Positions 42,729 to 51,646 are shown, numbered from the stretch's first letter. The stretch is DNA of 64,000 nucleotides from Nocardia sp. CDC159 (GCF_023740735.1 NZ_JAMRXH010000009.1:283470-347469), one strand, 5' to 3'. The notes: a model not told the origin generated them from the letters alone. Numbers and translations are program-made.

Positions 42729-43016
42729 TCAGCTACTGCCGAACCAGCCCGGCGGGACAACCCGATGCCACCCCTGACCCGGATGGTGGTGGCGGCGATC
42801 GTAGGGATCGCAGTCGTCCCGGCGGTCGTTGCGGTTCCGGTCCCACGGCAGGAACCGGTCCCACGGATTACTCCAGTAGTCGTGCCCGATCTCGGCGGCA
42901 ACCGGCGCCCTCACCGCCTCGGCCTGAGCCGAAACCGCAAGAGTCCCAACAGGAGCGACCACAAGAGCCCCGGCAACCGCCACCCGAGCCGCCGCGCGCC
43001 TGATATTCGAGCTCAA
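42729..43016 (-). CDS. Small secreted Arg/Asp/His-rich protein
   Basis: About 95 residues from a TTG at 43016 that has GGGAGG 5-7 nt ahead (the frame is open to 43049). Signal peptide: RRAAARVAVAGALVVAPVGT, then LAVSAQAEA. The mature part is short and unusual: DYWSNPWDRFLPWDRNRNDR, then RDDCDPYDRRHHHPGQGWHR, ending PPGWFGSS. It is rich in Trp, Asp, Arg and His and could bind metal or envelope polymers, but nothing shows this. Similar secreted mini-proteins are common in mycolic-acid actinobacteria. Confidence 0.6.
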   Translation of the reverse strand: MSSNIRRAAARVAVAGALVVAPVGTLAVSAQAEAVRAPVAAEIGHDYWSNPWDRFLPWDRNRNDRRDDCDPYDRRHHHPGQGWHRVVPPGWFGSS

Positions 43017-43148
43017 GACAACCTCCCAACGTGGTTCCGCTCCAACCACTCTCGCTCACACCCCCGCCCCCGTCACGGGTGCCAGCCCGACCTCCGGGTC
43101 GATTTCATCCTCGAGTATGAGCCCCCTCGGGGACCTCCCGGACCGGAA

Positions 43149-43565
43149 TCACCCCACGCCTCGCACACCCCCCTGTGGATTTCGCGGGTCGATGTGCCAA
43201 CTCCGCACCCGCCGCGGCCGAATCCGAATTATCTCGTCGCAGAACCACTCCGGCGCCACCGGCGCAACCTCGACCGTCACCACCTCCGCAACCCCCCGAA
43301 TCTCCATCCCTCGCCCCCATCCGGGCTTGACCGCACTCGGATCATCGGGCGTCATATCGTCGATCACGATGCTCACATTGGGATTGGCCCGCACATTCCG
43401 ATACCGAGCCGCGGTCGGCGTCGGCCCGCCGATGTCGATCGTGTGATCGGAATTCAACCGAAAACCGACGGGAACGATCTGCGGCTTGCCGGAGGGACTG
43501 ACGGTTGCGAGGCGGGCCAGGCGCTGGGTGGCGAGGTAGCCGCGTTCGGCTTCGGTGAAGGTCAT
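43149..43565 (-). CDS. PPOX-class F420-dependent oxidoreductase-like protein
   Basis: 138 residues of the split beta-barrel FMN/F420 fold. MTFTEAERGYLATQRLARLA leads into TVSPSGKPQIVPVGFRLNSD, and VRANPNVSIVIDDMTPDDPS follows. The C-terminus IIRIRPRRVRSWHID is the family's typical end. It resembles the "PPOX class F420-dependent enzyme" group; substrate unknown. It has its own start ATG at 43565 and is divergent from the peptide-binding lipoprotein gene. Confidence 0.85.
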   Translation of the reverse strand: MTFTEAERGYLATQRLARLATVSPSGKPQIVPVGFRLNSDHTIDIGGPTPTAARYRNVRANPNVSIVIDDMTPDDPSAVKPGWGRGMEIRGVAEVVTVEVAPVAPEWFCDEIIRIRPRRVRSWHIDPRNPQGGVRGVG

Positions 43566-43804
43566 GGCCGGACGGTAGAACGCAAACCAGGGTTGAGGTC
43601 AAGGACGGCTGCGTGCGGATCGTGCCAAACCCCGACCATGCTCGAGGTCGAGACATCGTCCGACCATCGGCGATCGCGGCGAATCGCCGACACTTCCGCA
43701 CGGGATCGTTAGTGTCCGTGGAGATTCGAGTCGGTCCGATGGCGTCGCTGGCGATGTGGGTGTACCGCGGGTCGGGTCGGTTGGTCTCGATGTCAGGGAG
43801 CGCT

Positions 43805-45397
43805 ATGGGAGTCCAGCGAGTCGGCGCGGCCGTTGTCGCGATTCTGGTGGTGGCGGGTGTGGGGGCGGTGGGCTGTTCGTCACCGGCCGCCTCGGACGAC
43901 CTCGTCACGGTCAACGGCGCCGAACCCCAGAACCCCCTGATCCCCACCGCCGTCAACGACAACTTCGGTAGCCGGGTCGTCGAGCGGCTGTTCGCCGGGC
44001 TGAAGTACTACGACGCCGAGGGGAATGCGCACAACGAGGTGGCGGAGTCGATCGAGACCAGTGACAGGCGGCACTATCGGATCACCATCAAGGACTGGAA
44101 GTTCACCGATGGGTCGGCGGTGACGGCGAAGTCGTTCGTGGATGCGTGGAATTTCGGGGCGCTCGGGAGCAATGCCCAGGTGCAGAATTGGATCTTCACG
44201 CCGATTGCGGGGTATGACGAGGTGGCGGCGAAACCGCCTCGGGCGCAGACCATGTCGGGGTTGAAGGTGGTGGATGACAGGACCTTTACCGTCGAGTTGA
44301 AGCGGCCGTCGATCGACTTCGAGTTGGGGTTGGGCCATGCGTCGTTCTATCCGTTGCCGGAGGTGGCGTTCCGGGATATGAAGGCGTTCGGGGAGCGGCC
44401 GGTGGGGAATGGGCCGTATCGGTTCGAGGAGTGGCGGCACAATGTGGCCATCGAGGTGCGAGCCAATCCGGACTATCGCGGGGGGCGGCCGGCGCGCAAC
44501 AAGGGGTTGCGGTTCGTGATGTACCAGTCCTTCGATACCGCCTATGCCGATCTGCAGGCGGGGAATCTCGATGCGCTGGACCGGATTCCGGATTCGGCGC
44601 TGTCGACCTATCGCGCGGATCTGGGGGATCGAGCCATGACCAAGCCGATGTCGCAGAACGATCTGATCGGGATTCAGAACAACGTGCCGCACTTCACGGG
44701 GGCCGAGGGGATACTGCGACGCAAGGCGCTGTCGATGGCGATAAATCGGGAACAGCTCTGTGACAACATCTTCCGGGGTGCCCGGATTCCGGCAAAGGGG
44801 TTCACGGTCGCGACGCTGCCCGGATTCGATCCTGCCACACCCGGATCGGAGGTGCTGCGATACGAGCCGGGGGAGGCGAAAAAGCTGTGGCAGCAGGCGA
44901 ACTCGATAGCCCCGTGGTCCGGCCGCCTCGAACTGGCCTACAACGCCGACGGCAATCACCAGAGCTGGATCGACGCCGTGGTGAACAGTATCAAGAACAC
45001 CCTCGGCATCGACGCGATCAGTGTGCCGTATCCGACCTTCAGCAACTTCCGCGCGGCGATCACCGGGCGCACCATCGGTAAGGCATACCGGCACGGCTGG
45101 CAGGGACATTACCCGTCGATGCTGGAAGTTCTCACGGCGAACTACTACAGCACCTCCGGATCCAACGACATCGGCTACGGCAACCCGGAATTCGACCGCC
45201 TCATCGACGCGGCGCAAGCCGCCCCGACTCCCGGTGAATCCCATGAACTGGTCGCCCGCGCGCAGGCGGTCCTGTTCCGTGATATGGCCGACATTCCGGT
45301 CCTGGACTTCGTCGCCGCGGCGGGCCGCGCACCTGCCGTGCGGCAGGCACCCCTCACCTGGAGCGGGCTTTTCGATTTCGAGAACATCGTGAAGTAG
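43805..45397 (+). CDS. Peptide/oligosaccharide ABC substrate-binding lipoprotein (copy 1)
   Basis: About 530 residues of SBP_bac_5 (DppA/OppA) type. Lipoprotein signal AAVVAILVVAGVGAVGC. The family start DLVTVNGAEPQNPLIPT, then SRVVERLFAGLKYYDAEGN, and later FVMYQSFDTAYADLQAGNLD and LRRKALSMAINREQLCDNIF are clear. No permease or ATPase gene is near, so it depends on a transporter encoded elsewhere or has a scavenging role. A very similar gene lies at 48140. The ATG at 43805 has AGGGAG 5 nt ahead; in-frame upstream starts at 43790 and 43739 are possible. The next gene starts 10 bp later. Confidence 0.93.
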   Translation: MGVQRVGAAVVAILVVAGVGAVGCSSPAASDDLVTVNGAEPQNPLIPTAVNDNFGSRVVERLFAGLKYYDAEGNAHNEVAESIETSDRRHYRITIKDWKFTDGSAVTAKSFVDAWNFGALGSNAQVQNWIFTPIAGYDEVAAKPPRAQTMSGLKVVDDRTFTVELKRPSIDFELGLGHASFYPLPEVAFRDMKAFGERPVGNGPYRFEEWRHNVAIEVRANPDYRGGRPARNKGLRFVMYQSFDTAYADLQAGNLDALDRIPDSALSTYRADLGDRAMTKPMSQNDLIGIQNNVPHFTGAEGILRRKALSMAINREQLCDNIFRGARIPAKGFTVATLPGFDPATPGSEVLRYEPGEAKKLWQQANSIAPWSGRLELAYNADGNHQSWIDAVVNSIKNTLGIDAISVPYPTFSNFRAAITGRTIGKAYRHGWQGHYPSMLEVLTANYYSTSGSNDIGYGNPEFDRLIDAAQAAPTPGESHELVARAQAVLFRDMADIPVLDFVAAAGRAPAVRQAPLTWSGLFDFENIVK

Positions 45398-45407
45398 AGA
45401 TGAGCCC

Positions 45408-45866
45408 ATGGACGAACGGGAACTGTTGGAGGAATATGTCGCCCGTGCCCGCTTGCTGCAGCTGGCGACCGTATCCGCGAGTGGCGCTCCAAGTGTCTGC
45501 ACCGTCTGGTACGTGCCGGAACTCCGGCCCGACCGGTTGCGCTTCGTCTCCCGCCGGGATCGGCTGCATCCGGGGAACATTCGATGCGATCCGGCCGTCG
45601 CCGGGGCGATTCTGGACAATCCGCCCGAGGAACTGGGGCTGACGGCCCGCGGGGTCTCGTTCACCGGGCGCGTGCGACAGTTGCCGGGCGAGGGCATCGA
45701 AGCCGAGATCGCGGCGTTCGTGAACCGCTGGCCGCGGGCGGCAGGGGTGCTCGGGGCCATGCCGGAGGGAGCCTCGCGAATGTACGAGATCGCTGTCGAG
45801 CAATGGGTGCTGTTCGACGAGCAGAACTTTCCGAAGGCCCCGCGGCGGGAGATCGCGGGTAGGTAG
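45408..45866 (+). CDS. Pyridoxamine-phosphate-oxidase-like flavoprotein
   Basis: 152 residues. The split-barrel pattern is LLQLATVSASGAPSVCTVWY, then RLRFVSRRDRLHPGNIRCDP, LTARGVSFTGRVRQLPG and a C-terminal EIAVEQWVLFDEQNFPK. These fit a pyridoxamine 5'-phosphate oxidase-related protein, but the real phosphate-binding set of PdxH is not complete, so the substrate is open. It lies 10 bp after the peptide-binding lipoprotein gene and is probably co-transcribed. A strong bidirectional hairpin follows. Confidence 0.82.
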   Translation: MDERELLEEYVARARLLQLATVSASGAPSVCTVWYVPELRPDRLRFVSRRDRLHPGNIRCDPAVAGAILDNPPEELGLTARGVSFTGRVRQLPGEGIEAEIAAFVNRWPRAAGVLGAMPEGASRMYEIAVEQWVLFDEQNFPKAPRREIAGR

Positions 45867-45893
45867 CTCGCAGCGCTCCACACGTATCCGACA

Positions 45894-45926
45894 GAGCCCG
45901 GAATGCGTCCGGCGCATTCCGGGCTC
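45894..45926. terminator. Bidirectional terminator
   Basis: GAGCCCGGAATGCG and CGCATTCCGGGCTC form a perfect 14-bp stem with a 5-nt loop, between the convergent genes ending at 45866 and 45999. Confidence 0.85.
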
Positions 45927-45998
45927 CGGCCGGTCGGCGCGCCGGTGTGGTGACGATGGGTCTCCACACCCCAGGGCGATGGTGGCGCCGAGCGGGAT

Positions 45999-46952
45999 TC
46001 AGGAAGCGGTGCAGTTCTTCTGGGTGTCGGTGCGGACCTTGCGGCCGGTGAACTCCTCGAGGATGGCGATGTTCTCCTTCGAGTAGTTCTGCTGGGTGAT
46101 CTTGTCGGCCGCGGGGCTACCCAGTTTGCTGCCGTAGGGTGCGGACTTCTCCAACCAGTAGGCGGTGCGCAGGAACTGGATCAGGACCAGGTCGCGGACC
46201 TTCTGCTCGTTCTTGATCTTGTTCCAGAAGGCGGGGTGCTTGTCCTTGGCCACGCGCAGGTAGAGCAACAGGTAGCGCAGGTTGGTGGCGGCGATGTCGC
46301 GGGAATTGGAGGCGCCGATGCCCTTGATGTAATCCTGTACGACGGTCGCCGCGGGCAGGCCCATGAGGCCGGCGTTGAGCTCGGCGGTCACGCCCTGGAA
46401 GTGGTAGTCGCCCTGCTGACGGTCGCGCAGGTAGATGTCGTCCATATCCTTGCTGAGGTTGTCCTTGATCAAGGGCAGGATCTCGCGGCGCGGAAAGCCG
46501 TCGTGCAGCGGGATTTTCAGCAGCTGCTGCGAGGCGTTGATCCAGGACGCGGTGTAGTTGTCCCACTCGGTGCGCGCCGCGTCCAGGTCCCACATGTGGG
46601 TCTCCTCGTGGATCGCGACCATCATCGATTCGGCGAATGCCTCGAAACTGCGGGTCTCCACGAACTGATTCCAGTGCGGGTCCTTGGCCTGCGCGATGGC
46701 CAGCTTCTCACCGCTGGGCCAGCGTCGCTTGTACATCTCCTGGAGGGTCTTCATCCAGTTCGAGCGATTGAACCTGGCCTTCAGGTCGCTCAAATCGGCT
46801 GTGGGATTGGAGGGTTCGTCGTAACAATAGGGCTGGGCCTGGAGCTCGGTGGCCGGAGCGGCCGGGGTGGGTTCGGCCACCGCCAGCGAGCCCGGCCCCA
46901 GCGACAGGGCAAGGGTGGCGATGACCACGGGTAGTAGGCGTTGACGTTTCAC
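45999..46952 (-). CDS. Secreted protein with HExxH motif, unknown family
   Basis: About 317 residues from a GTG at 46952 with GAGG ahead (frame open to 47030). Signal peptide RLLPVVIATLALSLGPGSLA, cleaved near AVAE. The mature protein has SMMVAIHEETHMWDLDAART, where His115, Glu116 and His119 form a HExxH zinc motif. A possible third ligand is Glu in GVTAELNAGLMGL. The rest is mostly helical with many Trp, Tyr and Lys. It does not look like M4 or another standard peptidase, so it may be a new or poorly described gluzincin. It ends with Cys near the C-terminus and pairs with Cys43 perhaps. Confidence 0.75.
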   Translation of the reverse strand: MKRQRLLPVVIATLALSLGPGSLAVAEPTPAAPATELQAQPYCYDEPSNPTADLSDLKARFNRSNWMKTLQEMYKRRWPSGEKLAIAQAKDPHWNQFVETRSFEAFAESMMVAIHEETHMWDLDAARTEWDNYTASWINASQQLLKIPLHDGFPRREILPLIKDNLSKDMDDIYLRDRQQGDYHFQGVTAELNAGLMGLPAATVVQDYIKGIGASNSRDIAATNLRYLLLYLRVAKDKHPAFWNKIKNEQKVRDLVLIQFLRTAYWLEKSAPYGSKLGSPAADKITQQNYSKENIAILEEFTGRKVRTDTQKNCTAS

Positions 46953-47142
46953 GGCGGCCTCGCTTCGGAGGAAGTGCGGAGAGTAGGTGCAGATCAGCCG
47001 GGCCGGGCGACCCGGCCAATGCCACCCCATGCTAGCGGTGCGACCCCTATCACAAACCCCAAAAACCTTCGGGCAGAACGAAAGCGGATTCGTAATAGGG
47101 GTTATTTACCCGGCCCCTAACGCCGGTCCGGTCGTCGGGCGT

Positions 47143-47427
47143 TCAACACGAGTACAGCGTGAAGATCTCCCGTGGTCGGATTTCCCGCTCGTCGAAGGCA
47201 ATGTCGACCTCCGCGGTCGGAAGGGTCGCGAACGCCTCGGCATACTCCCGTTCGCTTTCCCAATGAGCCGCCGAGACAACGGCTTTGCCGTCTTCGGTCA
47301 CCCAGCAGTCGACCGAGACGCAGCCCGCTGTCGTGCACAGCACGTCGCGCACCCGATGGACGCGGTCGACAAACCGCTCGAGCTGTTCGGGCGCGGGATA
47401 GTGAAAGGCGATGAATCCGACTGTCAT
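47143..47427 (-). CDS. Antibiotic-biosynthesis-monooxygenase (ABM) domain protein
   Basis: 94 residues. MTVGFIAFHYPAPEQLERFV, then DRVHRVRDVLCTTAGCVSVD and AVVSAAHWESEREYAEAFAT, show the ferredoxin-like ABM fold, with the conserved Trp in SAAHWES. Such proteins oxidise small aromatics or act as heme-degrading or quinol monooxygenases; the substrate here is unknown. The ATG at 47427 overlaps the stop of the SRPBCC gene (ATGA), so both are made together. The pairing of SRPBCC and ABM proteins is common near polyketide-type pathways, but no such pathway is in the window. Confidence 0.8.
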   Translation of the reverse strand: MTVGFIAFHYPAPEQLERFVDRVHRVRDVLCTTAGCVSVDCWVTEDGKAVVSAAHWESEREYAEAFATLPTAEVDIAFDEREIRPREIFTLYSC

Positions 47428-47924
47428 TCCGGCACCCCCAGCATTCGGGTGAGCGCGCGCAGCCCGCGCACCACCGGGCTCCACCGCGCCGGGCGGCGCA
47501 CCGATCCGGTGAGCTGCCGCTCGGCGCGGTCGAGCAGATCCTCGAGGCAGGCGTCGTGCAGCCAACGAATGGCCAGCGGCCAGGTGAGCCGGGTGAGTCC
47601 GTGGACGTGCATGGCGATCAGGTGGCGCAGCGTGACCGCATGGTCGCCGTCGGCGTGGACCGTGAACTCGTGAAAACCCTCGAAGCCGCGTGGGCCGGTG
47701 AAGCGGAAGCGGATCCAGTGCCCGGGCTGATACTCCTCCACCCAGTAGCGGATGGGTCCGTGGCCGCCGACCGCGCCCACTCGCAACGGTCGGTCGAACC
47801 GCGGGCCGGTCCAGCGGTCCACCGGCCACAGCCGATCGTCCTCGCTGGCAAGACTATCGATCAGCGCGCCGACCGCTGCCTCGGTGCCGGGTAAGCGCCG
47901 TTCGTGGATGTTGACCACACCCAT
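47424..47924 (-). CDS. SRPBCC-family (Bet v1/START-like) protein
   Basis: About 166 residues from ATG at 47924 with AAAGG 8 nt ahead (GTG at 47933 possible). The helix-grip pattern is HERRLPGTEAAVGALIDSLA, then RYWVEEYQPGHWIRFRFTGP and FEGFHEFTVHADGDHAVTLR, ending in a long helix (WPLAIRWLHDACLEDLLDRA). Such folds bind hydrophobic ligands. It is the first gene of a two-gene operon with the ABM protein. A 22-bp palindrome at 47948, between the start and the upstream gene, probably regulates it. Confidence 0.85.
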   Translation of the reverse strand: MGVVNIHERRLPGTEAAVGALIDSLASEDDRLWPVDRWTGPRFDRPLRVGAVGGHGPIRYWVEEYQPGHWIRFRFTGPRGFEGFHEFTVHADGDHAVTLRHLIAMHVHGLTRLTWPLAIRWLHDACLEDLLDRAERQLTGSVRRPARWSPVVRGLRALTRMLGVPE

Positions 47925-47947
47925 GACAGTCACCTTTCTAGAGTGCT

Positions 47948-47969
47948 TGTTCCATATTGAATTGGAACA
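47948..47969. promoter_or_regulatory. TGTTCCA palindrome upstream of the SRPBCC-ABM operon
   Basis: TGTTCCA and TGGAACA are perfect 7-bp arms separated by 8 bp (TATTGAAT). The site lies 24 bp upstream of the SRPBCC start, on the promoter side. Size and symmetry suit a dimeric repressor of TetR or MarR type, but no such gene is adjacent. Confidence 0.6.
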
Positions 47970-48139
47970 TGCGCTCTATATGTCGCGGAAGGGTGACGCG
48001 GCTCACCTGTGAAAAACTGAGCGAACGACTGGTCTTTTCTCTCCGATATGCATGACAACCTTCCTTCAAATGGCTACTGTCCGAGATCAATTCGGGGCTG
48101 TCGGGGCAGACCTCGACCATCTCGAGAACGGAGAGCGCG

Positions 48140-49744
48140 TTGAGATTCACAAGATTTGGTGCGCTGGTCGCCGCCGCCGTGGTGGCGACCGGGCTGACCG
48201 TGGCCGGATGTACCTCGGGCGACGGCGGTAGCGGCGACATCGTGACGGTGAATGCCGGTGAGCCGCAGAACCCGCTGGTGCCCACCAACACCAACGAGAA
48301 CATGGGCGGCCGTGTCCTCGACCGGTTGTTCGCCGGACTCAAGTACTACGACGCGGACGGCAAGGCCTACAACGAGGTAGCGCAGGCTATCGAGACCACC
48401 GACCGGCAGCATTACAAGATCACGCTCAAGGACTGGAAGTTCATCGACGGCACGCCGGTGACGGCCAAGTCCTTCGTGGATGCCTGGAACTACGGTGCGC
48501 TCGGCACCAACGGTCAGAACCTGAACTGGGCGTACTCGTCGATCGCGGGCTTCGACCAGGTGTCGTCGAATCCGCCTACGGCGCAGACGCTGTCGGGTCT
48601 GAAGGTGATCGACGACAAGACCTTCACCGTCGATCTGAAGCAGCCGTCGATCGACTTCGAACTCTCGCTCGGATTCGCGGCGTTCTACCCCATGCCGGAC
48701 GTGGCGTTCAAGGATATGAAGGCCTTCGGCGAGAACCCGATCGGCAACGGCCCCTACAAGTTCGCCAATTCCGGTGCGTGGCAGCACAATGTGCAGATCG
48801 ACCTGGTGCCCAACCCGGACTATCCCGGCGGTCGCAAGCCCAAGAACAAGGGCCTGCGGTTCGTGATGTACCAGTCCTTCGACACCGCGTACGCCGACCT
48901 GCTGGCCGGTAACCTCGACGCCCTGGACACCATTCCGACAAGCGCGCTGTCGTCGTTCAAACAGGATCTGGGTGACCGGGCGATCGGCAAGCCCACCGCG
49001 CAGAACCAGCATGTCGGCATCCAGCCGAGTACGCCGCACTTCGGTGGTGAAGAGGGTGTGCTGCGCCGCAGGGCGATTTCGATGGCGATCAACCGGCAGC
49101 AGATCTGCGACACCATCTGGAAGGGAACCAAGATCCCGGCGCGGGACTTCACCGCGGCGACCCTGCCCGGCTTCCGTGGTGATCTGCCCGGGGTGGAGTT
49201 TCTCCAGTACAACCCCGAGGAGGCCAAGAAGCTCTGGGCGCAGGCCAATGCCCTCTCGCCGTGGTCGGGCCGCTTCGAGATCGCCTACAACTCCGACGGC
49301 GGTCATCAGGACTGGATCGAGGCGGTCGCCAACAGCATCAAGAACACCCTCGGCATCGATGCCGTCGCCACCCCGTATCCGACCTTCAAGCAGATCCGGG
49401 ATCTGGTCAGCTCCCGCACGATCGGTAAGGCCTTCCGCTACGGCTGGCAGGGCGATTACCCCTCGATGTTCCAGTTCCTGACCTCGCAGTACCTGTCGAG
49501 TTCGGAGACCAACGACGTCGACTACAAGAATCCGGAATTCGACCGGCTGATCGCGCAGGCGCAGGCCGCACCGACACCGGAGGAGTCCTACAAGGTGGTC
49601 GCGCAGGCGCAGACCCTGCTGCTGCGAGATATGGCGGATATCCCGGTGCTCGACTACATGGCCGAGGCGGGACACTCGGAGAAGGTGAAGAAGGCGCCGC
49701 TGACCTGGAACGGTCTGTTCGACTTCGAGAACATCGAGAAGTAA
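48140..49744 (+). CDS. Peptide/oligosaccharide ABC substrate-binding lipoprotein (copy 2)
   Basis: 534 residues of SBP_bac_5 type. Lipoprotein signal VAAAVVATGLTVAGC. It is closely related to the gene at 43805: both have IVTVNAGEPQNPL-like starts, LDRLFAGLKYYDADGKAYNE, FVMYQSFDTAYADLLAGNLD and end GLFDFENIEK. A TTG start at 48140 has GGAGAG ahead. It too lacks neighbouring permease and ATPase genes. The pair probably arose by duplication with later insertion of the genes between. Confidence 0.93.
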   Translation: MRFTRFGALVAAAVVATGLTVAGCTSGDGGSGDIVTVNAGEPQNPLVPTNTNENMGGRVLDRLFAGLKYYDADGKAYNEVAQAIETTDRQHYKITLKDWKFIDGTPVTAKSFVDAWNYGALGTNGQNLNWAYSSIAGFDQVSSNPPTAQTLSGLKVIDDKTFTVDLKQPSIDFELSLGFAAFYPMPDVAFKDMKAFGENPIGNGPYKFANSGAWQHNVQIDLVPNPDYPGGRKPKNKGLRFVMYQSFDTAYADLLAGNLDALDTIPTSALSSFKQDLGDRAIGKPTAQNQHVGIQPSTPHFGGEEGVLRRRAISMAINRQQICDTIWKGTKIPARDFTAATLPGFRGDLPGVEFLQYNPEEAKKLWAQANALSPWSGRFEIAYNSDGGHQDWIEAVANSIKNTLGIDAVATPYPTFKQIRDLVSSRTIGKAFRYGWQGDYPSMFQFLTSQYLSSSETNDVDYKNPEFDRLIAQAQAAPTPEESYKVVAQAQTLLLRDMADIPVLDYMAEAGHSEKVKKAPLTWNGLFDFENIEK

Positions 49745-49806
49745 CGGGCCGACCGCCGGTCGCGCCGTCGCGGTTTGGGCTGCCGTCCCGCGGCAACCCG
49801 GCCGTT

Positions 49807-50631
49807 ATGCGTCTCCGAGTCGTGACACTGAACATCTGGAACGACGAGGGCGATGCGGCGGCGCGACCGGCGGTCATCAATGCCGAACTGCGGCGGCTGG
49901 CACCCGATCTCCTTGCACTACAGGAGGTTTTGCCCGAGCAGGTGAGCACGCTGGTCGTGGGAACCGATCTGCACGCCGTCCACCAGGCCCAGACGGGGGC
50001 GACCGTTTCACCGCGCGCGGCGGAGACCGGTGGCACGCTGGTGGCCAGCCGCTGGCCGCCTCGCATCGTGGAGGCCCTGGATCTGCGCGGCGCCGGGGCC
50101 ACCGATCTCGCCTACCTCACCCTGGCCGCGCTGGTGCCGCTGCCGGGACTGGGCGAGATCTTGTTCGTCGGCACCGCCACGTCGTTCCGGCTCGACGCGG
50201 AGGTCGAACGGGAGCGGCAGGCCCTGGCATTGACCGACCTCGACGCCCGCCACCGCACCGAACTCCCGACGATCATGGCGGGCGACTTCAATGCCGACCC
50301 GGACACCGCGAGCATTCGATACCTCACCGGACGGCAATCGCTGTCGGGGCGCAGTGGCTACTACCACGATGTGTGGGAGGTGGCCGGGGACGGACCGGGG
50401 CACACCTGGTCGGCCGATAATCCGAACGCCGCAACCGATATCGAGCAGCTGGTCCGGCAGCCGGGCCATCGCCGTCGGATCGATTACATCTTCGTCGCCG
50501 GGCCCTACGCACATCCCCGGTCCTATGCCCGGATCCGCGGTGCCGCAGTCGCCTTCGACAGGCCCGTCGACGGCGTGCAGGCCAGCGACCACTACGGCGT
50601 CGTCGCCGACCTCGATATCGGGTGGTTGTGA
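49807..50631 (+). CDS. Endonuclease/exonuclease/phosphatase-family hydrolase
   Basis: 274 residues. The EEP fold motifs are MRLRVVTLNIWNDEGDAA (Asn), then LLALQEVLPEQV (Gln-Glu metal site), IMAGDFNADPDTASIRYL (GDFN), and C-terminal RRRIDYIFVAG and VQASDHYGVVADLD (SDH). All active-site residues seem present. The substrate may be a nucleic acid, a phospholipid or an inositol phosphate; the neighbouring inositol locus makes the last worth noting, without proof. It is convergent with iolG, 7 bp apart. Confidence 0.85.
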   Translation: MRLRVVTLNIWNDEGDAAARPAVINAELRRLAPDLLALQEVLPEQVSTLVVGTDLHAVHQAQTGATVSPRAAETGGTLVASRWPPRIVEALDLRGAGATDLAYLTLAALVPLPGLGEILFVGTATSFRLDAEVERERQALALTDLDARHRTELPTIMAGDFNADPDTASIRYLTGRQSLSGRSGYYHDVWEVAGDGPGHTWSADNPNAATDIEQLVRQPGHRRRIDYIFVAGPYAHPRSYARIRGAAVAFDRPVDGVQASDHYGVVADLDIGWL

Positions 50632-50638
50632 TCCGGCC

Positions 50639-51646
50639 TCAGATCCGCACCTCCTCGACGGCCACCGGCCTCCGCTCGCGCCGCGAGAGCTCGCACGCCT
50701 CGGCGATGTAGAAGGCCTCGAGCGCATCGATCGGTTCGCACGGATTCTCGGTTTCGCCGGTGACGACCGAGAGGAAGATCCTCAGCTCCTCGGTGTAGGC
50801 GCGGCGGAAGCGTTCCATGAAGCCCGGATACGCCGGATACGGCGACGCCGGATAGTCCGGTTCGACCGACCGCAGCGGTGACCGATCATCCAGTCCCACA
50901 ACGGCATTGCCCCGGGAGCCGAGCACCTCCAGGCGCACGTCGTAGCCCGCGCCGTTGTAGCGGCCGAGCGACACCGTCGCCAGCGCCCCGTCGTCCATCC
51001 GCATGACCACTGCGGCGGTGTCCACATCCCCGGCGTCTGCGAAGAACCGCTCGCCGCGGTTGCCGCCCAGGACGAACACCTCGGCCACCTCCCGCCCGGT
51101 GACCCAGCGGATGATGTCGAAATCGTGGACGCCGCAATCGCGGAACAACCCGCCCGACCGCGGAATGTATTCGGCGGGCGGCGGGGCGGGGTCGAGGGTG
51201 GTCGCCCGCAGGGTGTGCAGCCAGCCCAGCTCGCCCGCCGCCACCGCGGCCCGAGCCGCGGCGTAGCCGATGTCGAAGCGGCGCTGGAAACCGATCTGCA
51301 CCGGCACCGAACCGTTCTCGACGTGCCGGATGACCTCGAGAGTGCCCGCGATATCGGCGGCCACCGGCTTCTCACAGAACACCGGTATGCCGCGATCGAC
51401 GGCCTTGGTGATCAGTTCCGGATGCGAATCGGTGGCGGTGGCGATCACCAGCCCCGCGATATCGGCGGCCAGCAGGGTCTCGATGTCCGGGGCGAATTCG
51501 ACGCCGAGCTTGGTGGCCGTGGTGCGGGCCCGCTCGCGGTCGGCGTCGGCGACCACCACGCTCGCGACGCCGGGCAGCGCCTTGAGCGTCTCCGCGTGCG
51601 AGGTGCCGATGCGACCCGTGCCTGCGAGGCCCAACCTGATGGTCAT
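50639..51646 (-). CDS. iolG: Inositol 2-dehydrogenase (Gfo/Idh/MocA family)
   Basis: 335 residues. It oxidises myo-inositol to scyllo-inosose with NAD(P)+. N-terminal Rossmann motif GLAGTGRIGTSHAETL, then the catalytic EKP in VFCEKPVAADIAGTLEV. The sugar-binding motif GGLFRDCGVHDFDIIRWVTG carries Asp and His. The context (a LacI regulator, and IolE, C, B and D across the divide) supports IolG over other Gfo/Idh dehydrogenases. The ATG at 51646 overlaps the LacI stop, and GACAGGAG is ahead. It is transcribed with lacI, away from the main iol operon. Confidence 0.87.
   Translation of the reverse strand: MTIRLGLAGTGRIGTSHAETLKALPGVASVVVADADRERARTTATKLGVEFAPDIETLLAADIAGLVIATATDSHPELITKAVDRGIPVFCEKPVAADIAGTLEVIRHVENGSVPVQIGFQRRFDIGYAAARAAVAAGELGWLHTLRATTLDPAPPPAEYIPRSGGLFRDCGVHDFDIIRWVTGREVAEVFVLGGNRGERFFADAGDVDTAAVVMRMDDGALATVSLGRYNGAGYDVRLEVLGSRGNAVVGLDDRSPLRSVEPDYPASPYPAYPGFMERFRRAYTEELRIFLSVVTGETENPCEPIDALEAFYIAEACELSRRERRPVAVEEVRI

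Noticed and set aside
43566..43804. Leaderless start of the lipoprotein at 43718 after TAGTGT
   Set aside because: The box is only 2 nt from that GTG, and an ATG at 43805 has a proper ribosome binding site.
43880..45967. 695-codon minus-strand frame over a peptide-binding gene
   Set aside because: Shadow ORF; low-complexity composition, no motif.
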